Below are positions 47,316 through 54,588 of a DNA stretch of 54,588 bases, piece by piece (within the stretch, counting starts at the first letter, position 1; the number at the start of each line of letters is the position of its first letter). A program made the translations under genes and the position numbers. This DNA is from JAWKTM01 sp041399085 (GTDB lineage Bacteria > Planctomycetota > Planctomycetia > Pirellulales > Pirellulaceae). The DNA is taken from positions 1 to 54,588 of the forward strand of contig JAWKTM010000051.1 of the NCBI GenBank assembly GCA_041399085.1, given 5' to 3'. The notes under the pieces are model-generated. The model made no database searches. It had not been told where the DNA came from and saw only the letters and a program-made list of their open reading frames with translations.

Positions 47316-49661
47316 TTAGTGGATCAGTTCGTAGCCGAAGATCGCGTTGAAGCCCGTGCCGTCCACACCTGAACCGAGCACGCGGTAATACTTGTCCGTG
47401 ATGTTCTCCAGTGCGATGCTCACGCGATGATTTTGATGGCGGCCCAGCGCCGTGCCCGCTCGCAGATTGAGCGTTCCATAGCCGGGCGTGCCGCCGGGGA
47501 TGAATCGCACGTCGCCCTGGTTGAATTGACTGTAGCGTTCTTGTCGACGTACCAACCAGGTATAGAAGTCAACATAACTTTGGCGAGCGGTGTCCCGCCA
47601 GCGAACACCCAAGATGCCTTGCGTTGGCGGGATTCGCGAGAAAGGATCATTGGTATCTAGGTTCTTGCCAAACGTATAGGCGAAGTTTCCATATACCGAC
47701 CAATAGGGATTAAAGAGATACTCGCCATAAGCTTCGGTGCCATTCAAATAGGCCCGCTGATTGGCGAGGAAATCGAAGTCTTGTCCATTGACAGTGACGA
47801 TTTCACGACCAATCACGCTGCGGAAGTCGTTCCACCATTCGAAGACTTGAAAGCGAACTCGGTCGCCGTCATATTTCACGCCGACTTCATAAGTATAAGA
47901 ATGTTCGGGATCGATTCCCAAATCGCCGATGCGAGGAACGGACTGAACGTTCTGCAGCGCGGTCTTGTTGCCCGTAAGATCGTCGATCGTGGGAGCCCGG
48001 AAGCCTTCGTACACGCCGCCAACCAATTTCAAGTCATTCGTGACTTCGTAGCCGAGTCCCACGCTGCCAATCCAGTCTTGGTAGGAACGTGTGAACGAGA
48101 ATGGCCCGATTGTGTCGTAGTCGGGGGTCGCCGACAGGTCGAGGTTCTCGTACCGCACGCCGGCCGAGGCGCTCAGTCGTTGGGTAAGGTTGACTTCCCA
48201 ACTGATAAACGTACCGATTCGGTCCGCCCGTGAATCGTCAGGATATTGCGGCGTATCCGGCTGCGGCGTGGCGCCCGGATTGTCGGGATTGTTGGTGCGG
48301 AACCGATAGGCGTCGATGTCTTCGTAGTAGTAATCGGCTCCGTAAACGATCTTGCCGAAGTCGCCATTATCCTTCGAGAGAATTACATTCGCGCCGATCA
48401 TGTCGTCACGGAATTCACTTTGTGTCAACCGCGTGCGAGTGGCGGCCGGTGTGTTGTTGTTGAAGCGGGATTCATCGTTACCTTCCTTCGTCAAGGAGTA
48501 GGAGACCGTGGTGCTAAATGCGTCGTAGAACAAGTTTTCCACGTCGGCGATGCCCTGGAATCGCAGGTAGGCCAAATTGCGTTGCTGATCAAAGAACGTG
48601 GGACGTTGCGTGCCGCTGCTGCCATTGGGCGCCGGGCCTAATACAAACGGTAGAAAGCGATCGCTACGTGGCAAGTCCAATTGTTCAAAGTGTTGGAGGG
48701 CGATCGTCATAATCACATTGTCGCCCAGAATCTTGTTGTACTTAATGTCGCCGGCGTACTGGGAATAATCGGTGCCCGGTTGGGGACCGAGTCCGCCGCC
48801 GCGATCGACTTCGTTCACATTGAAGTAGGAAGCGCCAGCAAACACACCCGAACCACCAACCCAGCCTTCCACATTGGCTCGTGAATAGGAAGAGGCATTC
48901 GCGGTAGCCGCGTACTCTTGAAATGAGACTCGCGAATAGTCGCCAATCATCGGATTGGCGCTGCGGGTGACGATGTTGATGGCGCCGCCGATCGCGTCGC
49001 TGCCCCACATCACGGATTGCGAGCCGCGGACAACTTCGATGCGTTCGATCATGCCGGGATCGAACGTGGCGGCGTATTGGTTGGGGCCGGGACGCAGCAC
49101 GCTGTTATTCAGCCGAATGCCATCTACCAAAATCAGAATCTGTTGACCCGTTAGACCGCGAATGAAAGGGGACAGTTGGCCGTTGCCCGTTTGTTGCAGC
49201 GTGACGCCGACTTCCTTCTGCAAAGCGCGGAACATCGAGGTCGCCATGCGTTCGTCCAGCTCTTGTCGGTCCACAATGGTGGCCAACTGCGGTGCGTCGA
49301 ACAGCGACTGCTCGCTCCGCAAGATGCTGTTCAAGCCGGCGGTGTCCAACGGAACGCCGCCAATGATCTGGTTGCTCAACGACGGAAACGACTGGGAGTA
49401 AACGTCCGAGACATTGGGATTGAATGTCGGCGACTGATCGGCGGTGAACGAATCGACCACCGGCGGTTCGGTCGTATCCGGCATCACTTCCGGCCGAACT
49501 TCGACGGGAGGCAGCGTTGGGCGTTCCGTATCTTGAGCGATTCGCAGGGCGGTTGATTCCGAGACGATCGGGGCCAGATCTTGCGCGTCGAGCCGCGGCA
49601 AGGCTGGCGCGGTTGTCGTGGCGGCCGCCAAAGCCGCGCTCGCTAATAATCGCTTGAACAT
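47316..49661 (-). CDS. TonB-dependent outer-membrane receptor
   Basis: 781 residues with a signal peptide (MFKRLLASAALAAATTTAPA), then a plug domain: IVDRQELDERMATSMFRALQ, VTLQQTGNGQLSPFIRGLTG, QQILILVDGIRLNNSVLRPG, IERIEVVRGSQSVMWGSDAI and GGAINIVTRSA. The rest is aromatic-rich beta-barrel strands (YADYYYED-type, WVGGSGVFAGASYFNVNEVD). It ends FNAIFGYELIH rather than with the common C-terminal Phe. The plug motifs resemble siderophore/cobalamin receptors, but the substrate cannot be told. The 5' region contains a decayed 21-bp repeat array instead of a recognisable riboswitch. Confidence 0.92.
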   Translation of the reverse strand: MFKRLLASAALAAATTTAPALPRLDAQDLAPIVSESTALRIAQDTERPTLPPVEVRPEVMPDTTEPPVVDSFTADQSPTFNPNVSDVYSQSFPSLSNQIIGGVPLDTAGLNSILRSEQSLFDAPQLATIVDRQELDERMATSMFRALQKEVGVTLQQTGNGQLSPFIRGLTGQQILILVDGIRLNNSVLRPGPNQYAATFDPGMIERIEVVRGSQSVMWGSDAIGGAINIVTRSANPMIGDYSRVSFQEYAATANASSYSRANVEGWVGGSGVFAGASYFNVNEVDRGGGLGPQPGTDYSQYAGDIKYNKILGDNVIMTIALQHFEQLDLPRSDRFLPFVLGPAPNGSSGTQRPTFFDQQRNLAYLRFQGIADVENLFYDAFSTTVSYSLTKEGNDESRFNNNTPAATRTRLTQSEFRDDMIGANVILSKDNGDFGKIVYGADYYYEDIDAYRFRTNNPDNPGATPQPDTPQYPDDSRADRIGTFISWEVNLTQRLSASAGVRYENLDLSATPDYDTIGPFSFTRSYQDWIGSVGLGYEVTNDLKLVGGVYEGFRAPTIDDLTGNKTALQNVQSVPRIGDLGIDPEHSYTYEVGVKYDGDRVRFQVFEWWNDFRSVIGREIVTVNGQDFDFLANQRAYLNGTEAYGEYLFNPYWSVYGNFAYTFGKNLDTNDPFSRIPPTQGILGVRWRDTARQSYVDFYTWLVRRQERYSQFNQGDVRFIPGGTPGYGTLNLRAGTALGRHQNHRVSIALENITDKYYRVLGSGVDGTGFNAIFGYELIH

Positions 49662-50012
49662 CTCGGAAGACTCCGTGTGGCTGGTCTGGGTGCATCGGGC
49701 GGGTCGATGCGGAAGCGTGGCGGGAATACGACGGCCCCATGCTGCCTTGCTTGTGTTAAAACAGCGAATTGGGATACTTCGTCCGTTAAATAACGTTTCG
49801 GCCGGTTCGCCCGACTAAATCCACTGTGTCGATTTTTTCGTCTCGTTGTCGCGCGAGTCGACGGTGCAGGATCAACCGCCATTCAGTCCGATTAGGGTGC
49901 GACATCGTGGCGACGCTGCTCTCAGCGCTCCCTTGAGGACCGTCGCCGCAAACTGTTTGAAGCCAGATGGTTAAGCGGAGACGGCGCGGGCCGAAAACCG
50001 TTCGCGATGGGC
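49662..50012. other. Upstream region of the TonB-dependent receptor
   Basis: About 350 bp without a gene, holding the receptor promoter on the minus strand. An AT-rich patch near 49,755-49,795 (TTGTGTTAAAACAG and CGTTAAATAACG) is the best promoter candidate. CGTTAAATAACG is an imperfect palindrome that could be an operator. No conserved cobalamin-riboswitch core was found. Confidence 0.4.
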
Positions 50013-50264
50013 TGGAATCAGCGCAATTCGGACCGGTACGGAGACGGTTCTACAGTGAATTCAGGCAATTCTAGGTTGAATGAGGAGAATTCCACCGCGA
50101 ACCAACGCCATTCAATGTGGTACGAAGTCGGTTCCACGTCGAACGGAACTGATTTCATGTCGAACCAAATCGGTTCGACGTGGAATGGAGTCGGTTCCAC
50201 GTGGACTTGGGTTGATTCATGGTGGAATCGAGCTAATTCAAGGTCGAATTGAATCGATTCAAGT
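50013..50264. repeat. Decayed 21-bp tandem repeat, 12 units
   Basis: Starting at 50013 the sequence divides into twelve 21-nt units of rough consensus TSGAAYNRAGYCGGTTCCACG. The best pair, TGGAATGGAGTCGGTTCCACG next to TCGAACCAAATCGGTTCGACG, differs at only a few positions. The junctions form GGTTCCACGTGG-type palindromes. Because 21 is a multiple of three, both strands stay open and would encode heptapeptide repeats (plus: WNxxxNS; minus: FxVEPxx), but there is no convincing ribosome site or family, so I call it non-coding. It lies between rnhA and the TonB-receptor promoter. Confidence 0.75.
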
Positions 50265-50355
50265 CGGAGGGAAACGGTCCCCGCTAGAACAAAGTCGCTT
50301 CCGGGGTGCAGAGCTTCTACTCCGACCGGGACGCAATTGCCGCTGGCCGCGATGC

Positions 50356-50823
50356 CTACAGATACTTTTGATACGCAGCCACGGCCAACTCGTCGCAGCG
50401 GTCGTTCTCGGGATGGCCGCTGTGACCGGCGACGCGCGTGTACTTCACGCGGTGGCGTTGCAACTGTTGATCGAGCCGCTGCCAAAGCTCGACGTTCTTT
50501 ACCTCTGCCCAGCGGTTGCCTTCCTTGCGACGCCATCCGTTTCGTTTCCAGCCGGGCATCCATTCGCTCATGCCTTTGCCCACGTATACGCTGTCCGTGA
50601 ACAGCTCGACCGCACAAGGCCGCTTCAGCGTCTCCAGCCCCTCGATCACGGCCGTCAATTCCATCTTGTTGTTTGTCGTCATTCGGTCGGCGCCGGATTT
50701 CTCCAGCGACTTACCGGACTTGAGATGACGCAATATATAGGCCCAGCCACCCGGCCCCGGATTGCCGCTGCAACCTCCGTCGGTAAATAGGTGAACTTCC
50801 GGTTGAAACGGTTGGCTGCTCAC
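50356..50823 (-). CDS. rnhA: Ribonuclease HI
   Basis: Removes RNA from RNA:DNA hybrids. GTG at 50823 is taken as start (VSSQPFQPEVHLFTDGG), with GAGG about 10 nt upstream. The longer reading adds 18 residues unlike the family. About 155 residues, normal. The four carboxylates are visible: FTDGGCSGNPGPGGWA (Asp), NNKMELTAVIEGLE (Glu), ELFTDSVYVGKGMSEW (Asp) and the final GHSGHPENDRCDELA (His and Asp). It also has GWKRNGWRRKEG, the handle-region motif. It stands alone between a membrane-protein gene and the repeat array. Confidence 0.95.
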   Translation of the reverse strand: MSSQPFQPEVHLFTDGGCSGNPGPGGWAYILRHLKSGKSLEKSGADRMTTNNKMELTAVIEGLETLKRPCAVELFTDSVYVGKGMSEWMPGWKRNGWRRKEGNRWAEVKNVELWQRLDQQLQRHRVKYTRVAGHSGHPENDRCDELAVAAYQKYL

Positions 50824-50979
50824 GACGTGGAACCTCGTTGCAAGATGCGAAATCGGAAGCCGGCGAGTGTACCGCACGAGTCGCCGATTGTCGGCGGGGC
50901 CAGTGTTGTAGGCCAGCTAGGCGACCGATTTCGCTTCGCACGGAATTCGTACTCGACGCGGTCAGGCTTCCCTACGCAC

Positions 50980-51399
50980 TCAGCCACGATGCTGCCGATC
51001 GCTTTTCAAGTCGTACCAACATTGCAACGCGACCAACGCCACGCCGACGCCCAAGCCGGCCAACGTGCCTTGCGACAGACCCAAGCCAAACCCGGCGGCG
51101 ATCGGATTGAAGCCCGGGTTACTCGCTCCGGCCAACACGCTTTCGTAATACTGCGGCGCCACGGCGCCCAGCGTCGCTCCGATCACCGAGCCGAGCGCGG
51201 CGCATACCGCCGCGCATGCGAACACAAAACCGACGTTCTTCCACGACGCGATTTGGCGTGTCGAGTGCGTTGTCGGTTCGGTCCGCGTGTCCGACTCGGG
51301 AGCTTGATACGGATTCGTTTCGGCTGACCGTAGCGGATCGGCGGGCGGCATAGGAATTGCCTCCAGTGGTTCGTGGCGAGAAACAGTTTCCACCACCAT
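50980..51399 (-). CDS. Small unknown membrane protein
   Basis: 139 residues from the ATG at 51399 (MVVETVSRHEPLEAIPMPP). A longer start at 51483 would overlap the divergent treZ. After a hydrophilic N-terminus with the planctomycete-common TNPYQAPES motif come two hydrophobic Gly/Ala-rich segments, about NVGFVFACAAVCAALGSVIG and GLGLSQGTLAGLGVGVALVA, and a short basic tail. The NPYxxPE plus Gly-zipper-like segments are seen in many planctomycete membrane proteins of unknown role. I do not recognise a named family. Confidence 0.65.
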   Translation of the reverse strand: MVVETVSRHEPLEAIPMPPADPLRSAETNPYQAPESDTRTEPTTHSTRQIASWKNVGFVFACAAVCAALGSVIGATLGAVAPQYYESVLAGASNPGFNPIAAGFGLGLSQGTLAGLGVGVALVALQCWYDLKSDRQHRG

Positions 51400-51485
51400 A
51401 GTCGCCTGCGCGGCGGCTGTGTCTCGCCTGCTTCCTTGAATCCCACCGAACTGGAAGCCGACCATCTCTAACAGTGAGTCCACGG

Positions 51486-53471
51486 ATGACGCAGATACTC
51501 CACAAGTCAGTGGCGTTGAATCACGGTACGGGTTTGCAACGAACCCACATCGGAGCTTGGCGAGTCGACGACGATTGTTGGGGATTTCGAGTTTGGGCGC
51601 CGAAGCGGCAACGAGTGCGAGTCGCCTTTCTTTCGACCGAAAAGACGCGTCAGGTGGCCGAGGTCGTACCGTTGGATGCCGAAGCGGATGGCTACTTTTA
51701 CGGTATGGCCGATTCCGCTCGGGTCGGAGCGCTGTACGGATATTTGCTGGATGATGACGAGCGACTGTATCCCGATCCCGCTTCGCGCTTCCAACCCGAA
51801 GGTCCGCATGGGCCTTCGCAATTGGTGGATGCGACCTCGTTCGAGTGGACGGACGAGAATTGGCCCGGTGTCAAGTTGGTGGGCCAAGTCATCTATGAGA
51901 TGCATGTCGGCACGTTCACCCATGAAGGCACTTGGTCCGCGGCAGCTCGACAATTGGAAGAGCTGGCGTCGCTCGGCGTGACTCTCGTAGAGATGATGCC
52001 AGTCGCGGATTTTCCGGGGCGATTCGGTTGGGGGTATGACGGCGTGAATCTGTTCGCGCCGACTCGGTTGTATGGCACACCCGACGATCTGCGTCGCTTT
52101 AACGATCAGGCGCACGCGGCGGGCATCGGAGTCATTCTGGATGTGGTTTATAACCACTTCGGCCCGGACGGCAATTTCCTGCCGGCGTTCGCCGACCATT
52201 ACTACAGTGATCGACATGCGACGGATTGGGGGCCGGCGATTAACTTCGATGGCGAAGGCTGCCAAGCTGTTCGCGAGTACGTGTTGGCCAATGCGGCATA
52301 TTGGATCGACGAATTTCATTTCGATGGTCTCCGGTTAGACGCTACGCAAGACATTCATGATGATTCGACGCCACACATTATTAGCGAGCTTTCGCAACAA
52401 GTGCGTGAGGCGGCCGGCGAACGACAGGTGCTGTTAGTCGCCGAAAATGAACCGCAACACACACAGCTTGTTCGCCCAGTTCATGAGGGCGGTTGTGGGC
52501 TGGACGCCCTGTGGAATGATGACTTTCATCATTCAGCAATGGTGGCTTTAAGCGGCCGGAACGAAGCCTACTACAGTGATTATCTCGGCAGCCCTCAGGA
52601 GTTCATCTCGGCCGCCAAATACGGCTACCTATATCACGGGCAATGGTATGGATGGCAGAAACAACGGCGAGGCACGCCGACACGCGGTCTTACGCCCGCG
52701 ACGTTTGTAAACTTCATTCAAAATCACGATCAAGTGGCCAATTCGGGGCGAGGTCAACGCGGTCACCAATTGGCCAGCCCCGGCGTTTATAAAGCGATTA
52801 CGGCTGTTCTGTTGTTGATGCCGGGCACGCCGATGTTGTTCCAAGGCCAGGAGTTCGCGGCTTCGAGTCCATTCTTCTACTTCGCCGACCATCCCGACGA
52901 ACTGGCAAAGAAGGTGTCGGAAGGGCGTCGTGAATTCATGGCCCAGTTTCGCAGTATCGCACAACCAGAAATCCAAGCGATGCTGCCTGACCCGGCAGAT
53001 CCGGCAACCTTCATGCGATCAAAGCTGGACTTCGCCGAACGAACGCAGCACGCGCCGTTCTATGCGTTGCATCGCGATTTGCTACAGCTTCGACGCGACG
53101 ATCCCACATTCCGATCACAGCGCCCATTGGCAATCGATGGCGCGGTGCTGGGCGACGAAGCATTTCTCCTGCGTTGGTTTGGCGAGGATCCGTCGGGACA
53201 TCAGGACCGCTTAGCCGTCGTGAACTTTGGCCGCGATTTGCATTTACGGCCATCGCCCGAACCGCTGTTGGCTCCGCCGGCTGATTCATGGTGGGAGTTG
53301 CTCTGGTCGACCGAAGCGCCCAGCTACGGCGGTTGCGGCACGGCCCCACTGGAGACAGAAGACAACTGGCGCATTCCCGGACACGCGGCCGTCATCCTGC
53401 GGCCAATTACTTCCGAAGCTTTCAGGGAGCAACAACATGGCAACGGTCATTCGCCCGACGTTGAATCTTGA
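51486..53471 (+). CDS. treZ: Malto-oligosyltrehalose trehalohydrolase
   Basis: Releases trehalose from maltooligosyltrehalose. ATG at 51486 is preferred; an in-frame GTG at 51474 is the alternative. About 661 residues. The N-terminal carbohydrate-binding/Ig-like domain starts TGLQRTHIGAWRVDDDCWGF. The GH13 barrel has its four regions: GVILDVVYNHFGPDGN, FDGLRLDATQDIHDD (nucleophile Asp), LLVAENEPQHT (acid/base Glu) and FVNFIQNHDQVANS. YEMHVGTFTHEGTW and MPGTPMLFQGQEFAASSPF are typical of TreZ. The 3' end overlaps the start of the debranching enzyme by 35 bp. TreY, the partner enzyme, is not in the window. Confidence 0.93.
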   Translation: MTQILHKSVALNHGTGLQRTHIGAWRVDDDCWGFRVWAPKRQRVRVAFLSTEKTRQVAEVVPLDAEADGYFYGMADSARVGALYGYLLDDDERLYPDPASRFQPEGPHGPSQLVDATSFEWTDENWPGVKLVGQVIYEMHVGTFTHEGTWSAAARQLEELASLGVTLVEMMPVADFPGRFGWGYDGVNLFAPTRLYGTPDDLRRFNDQAHAAGIGVILDVVYNHFGPDGNFLPAFADHYYSDRHATDWGPAINFDGEGCQAVREYVLANAAYWIDEFHFDGLRLDATQDIHDDSTPHIISELSQQVREAAGERQVLLVAENEPQHTQLVRPVHEGGCGLDALWNDDFHHSAMVALSGRNEAYYSDYLGSPQEFISAAKYGYLYHGQWYGWQKQRRGTPTRGLTPATFVNFIQNHDQVANSGRGQRGHQLASPGVYKAITAVLLLMPGTPMLFQGQEFAASSPFFYFADHPDELAKKVSEGRREFMAQFRSIAQPEIQAMLPDPADPATFMRSKLDFAERTQHAPFYALHRDLLQLRRDDPTFRSQRPLAIDGAVLGDEAFLLRWFGEDPSGHQDRLAVVNFGRDLHLRPSPEPLLAPPADSWWELLWSTEAPSYGGCGTAPLETEDNWRIPGHAAVILRPITSEAFREQQHGNGHSPDVES

Positions 53472-54588
53472 GCCATCCAATAATGAGCAACTTCTGACGC
53501 GCGAGTGGCTCGTAACCAACGGACTCGGCGGCTATGCGTCGGGGACGGTTAGTAACGTCGCGACGCGCCGATATCACGGACTGTTGATCGCCGCGCTTCC
53601 AGCGCCTTTCGGACGCACGCTCATGTTGGCTCATCTGTCCGAGCAAATTCGGTTGGCCGACAACGACGTTGTGAGATTGGGAGGCGAAGAGGATTCGGCA
53701 GGAACATTGCAGCTATATGGCGCCGAATACCTGACGGACTTCTGGCTCGAAATGGGATTGCCGGTGTGGCGATATGAGATACAAGGCGCCGTAATTGAAA
53801 AACGCATTGTGATGCCGCACGAGCAGAATACGGTGCATGTAAATTACCGGCTGGTTGAGGGTCAGGGTCCCGTGCGCCTCAAGCTAATGCCGATGGTTCA
53901 TGCTCGATCTCACGATGCGCATGTGAATACGCCCTTGCCGCTGCCGTTCACATTGAAGTGTGTGGAAGATCGGTTCGAGTTGCAAGCGAACAATGAATTG
54001 CCGCCGCTGCGACTGCAAGTGGTTGGGCATGAATCGGCATTCACGATGGAGCCGCGCACGGCCAATGAATGGTTGTATCGTGTTGAGCAGCGTCGCGGAT
54101 ATGCCGCGACGGGCCGGCTGTGGCGGCCCGGTTACTTCCGCATCACCTTGGACCACGATCAACCAGCCACGTTGATCGCTTCGACCGAGAGTTGGCAGTC
54201 GATTGATGTGCTCGATCCGAGCGAAGCGGCCGAAATGGAGCGACATCGACGGCAGCGGTTGCTCACGCGGGCTCGGCCGGAAGCGAGCCGGGGATTCGGA
54301 GCGGAGTTGGTCTTGGCGGCCGATCAATTTCTGATTCGCCCAGCGGGTCGTGTCCGGGATGCGACTCAGGCTCATGCGGCTGGCGACGACGTCCGCACGG
54401 TGATTGCCGGTTATCACTGGTTCACCGATTGGGGGCGTGACACCATGATCAGCCTGGAAGGGCTCACACTGATGACGGGTCGCCACGCGGAAGCCGGGTA
54501 TCTGCTTCGCACATTTGCTCAGTATGTGCGTGATGGGCTGATCCCCAATCTGTTTCCCGAAGGCGGCAACGATGGACTCTATCACACG
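53437..54588 (+). CDS. Glycogen-debranching enzyme family protein, N-terminal part (runs off the window)
   Basis: From ATG 53437 (preceded by CAGGGAGCAACAAC) an open frame of 384 codons continues to the window end. The N-terminal half of bacterial amylo-alpha-1,6-glucosidase-type debranching enzymes is recognisable: REWLVTNGLGGYASGTVSNV, TRRYHGLLIAALP, and the start of the (alpha/alpha)6 barrel, VIAGYHWFTDWGRDTMISLE, where the Asp after the Trp pair is characteristic, then LIPNLFPEGGNDGLYHT. It starts inside the end of treZ. The pair suggests a transcript that mobilises glycogen and converts it towards trehalose. Confidence 0.92.
   Translation, partial: MATVIRPTLNLEPSNNEQLLTREWLVTNGLGGYASGTVSNVATRRYHGLLIAALPAPFGRTLMLAHLSEQIRLADNDVVRLGGEEDSAGTLQLYGAEYLTDFWLEMGLPVWRYEIQGAVIEKRIVMPHEQNTVHVNYRLVEGQGPVRLKLMPMVHARSHDAHVNTPLPLPFTLKCVEDRFELQANNELPPLRLQVVGHESAFTMEPRTANEWLYRVEQRRGYAATGRLWRPGYFRITLDHDQPATLIASTESWQSIDVLDPSEAAEMERHRRQRLLTRARPEASRGFGAELVLAADQFLIRPAGRVRDATQAHAAGDDVRTVIAGYHWFTDWGRDTMISLEGLTLMTGRHAEAGYLLRTFAQYVRDGLIPNLFPEGGNDGLYHT

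Noticed and set aside
49662..49990. Possible cobalamin riboswitch upstream of the TonB-dependent receptor
   Set aside because: A GCCAC stretch and some G-rich blocks exist on the minus strand, but the conserved core (GCCACTG, GGGAA, B12 box) could not be put together in order.
50013..50264. CRISPR array
   Set aside because: Units are contiguous with no unique spacers, and no cas genes are present.
50018..50617. 199-codon minus-strand frame covering the 21-bp repeats and rnhA
   Set aside because: It runs through rnhA in another frame. The repeat part stays open only because 21 is a multiple of three.

Overview
The window is bacterial chromosome from a member of the Planctomycetota, most likely Pirellulales-like. 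The diagnostic content is a DUF1501 protein next to a PSCyt1/DUF1549/DUF1553 cytochrome-type protein, a very large dockerin/cadherin-like exoprotein, a TPR protein with RNA polymerase alpha-CTD-like domains, and an ECF sigma factor next to a Ser/Thr kinase with a WD40 tail. GC is moderate to high and genes sit on both strands.

Layout. 0-5.2 kb (minus): start of a Ser/Thr kinase (cut by the window edge), an acidic-tailed membrane protein, and an ABC exporter permease and ATPase. 5.5-13 kb (minus): a tight aspartate-family amino-acid run, read dapF, DUF374 acyltransferase, xseA, hom, a phosphoglycerate-mutase-like putative homoserine kinase, and a four-ACT aspartokinase. 13-18 kb: a small frameshifted planctomycete-type protein, an unknown two-TM protein, tgt, the TPR/alpha-CTD protein, a damaged tRNA-Thr(CGT), a structured inverted repeat and kdsA. 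18.8-26 kb: an unknown lipoprotein-like protein translationally coupled to kdsA, a small CxxCH protein, a convergent terminator, a DUF4058 protein, DUF1501, and the DUF1553 protein. 26-37.7 kb (minus): one giant, heavily frameshifted secreted protein (amidase, CARDB-like and Ig-like regions, cohesin-like, cadherin-like, beta-helix, SdrD_B-like, dockerin). 38-43.5 kb (plus): ECF sigma factor, kinase/WD40 protein and a propeller-like tail. 43.6-46.4 kb: a damaged copy of an M19-like dipeptidase, an ISAs1-family remnant, then an intact copy. 46.4-49.7 kb (minus): TonB and its receptor. 50.0-50.3 kb: a decayed 21-bp tandem repeat. 50.4-54.6 kb: rnhA, an unknown membrane protein, treZ and the start of a glycogen-debranching enzyme.

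Data quality matters here. Genes at 0-13, 18.3-26 and 44.5-54.6 kb are open, apart from one frameshift in the aspartokinase. About 13-18.3 kb and 26-44.46 kb carry a single-base indel every one or two hundred bases, hitting even tgt, kdsA and a tRNA. I read this mainly as unpolished long-read consensus, not mass gene death, so coordinates and start sites in those stretches are approximate.

Functionally, the window links amino-acid/cell-wall precursor synthesis (DAP, threonine, KDO), glycogen/trehalose metabolism, TonB-dependent uptake and a probable surface-adhesion or envelope-remodelling protein that is divergent from a sigma-factor/kinase signalling pair. No CRISPR array, prophage or intact IS was seen.
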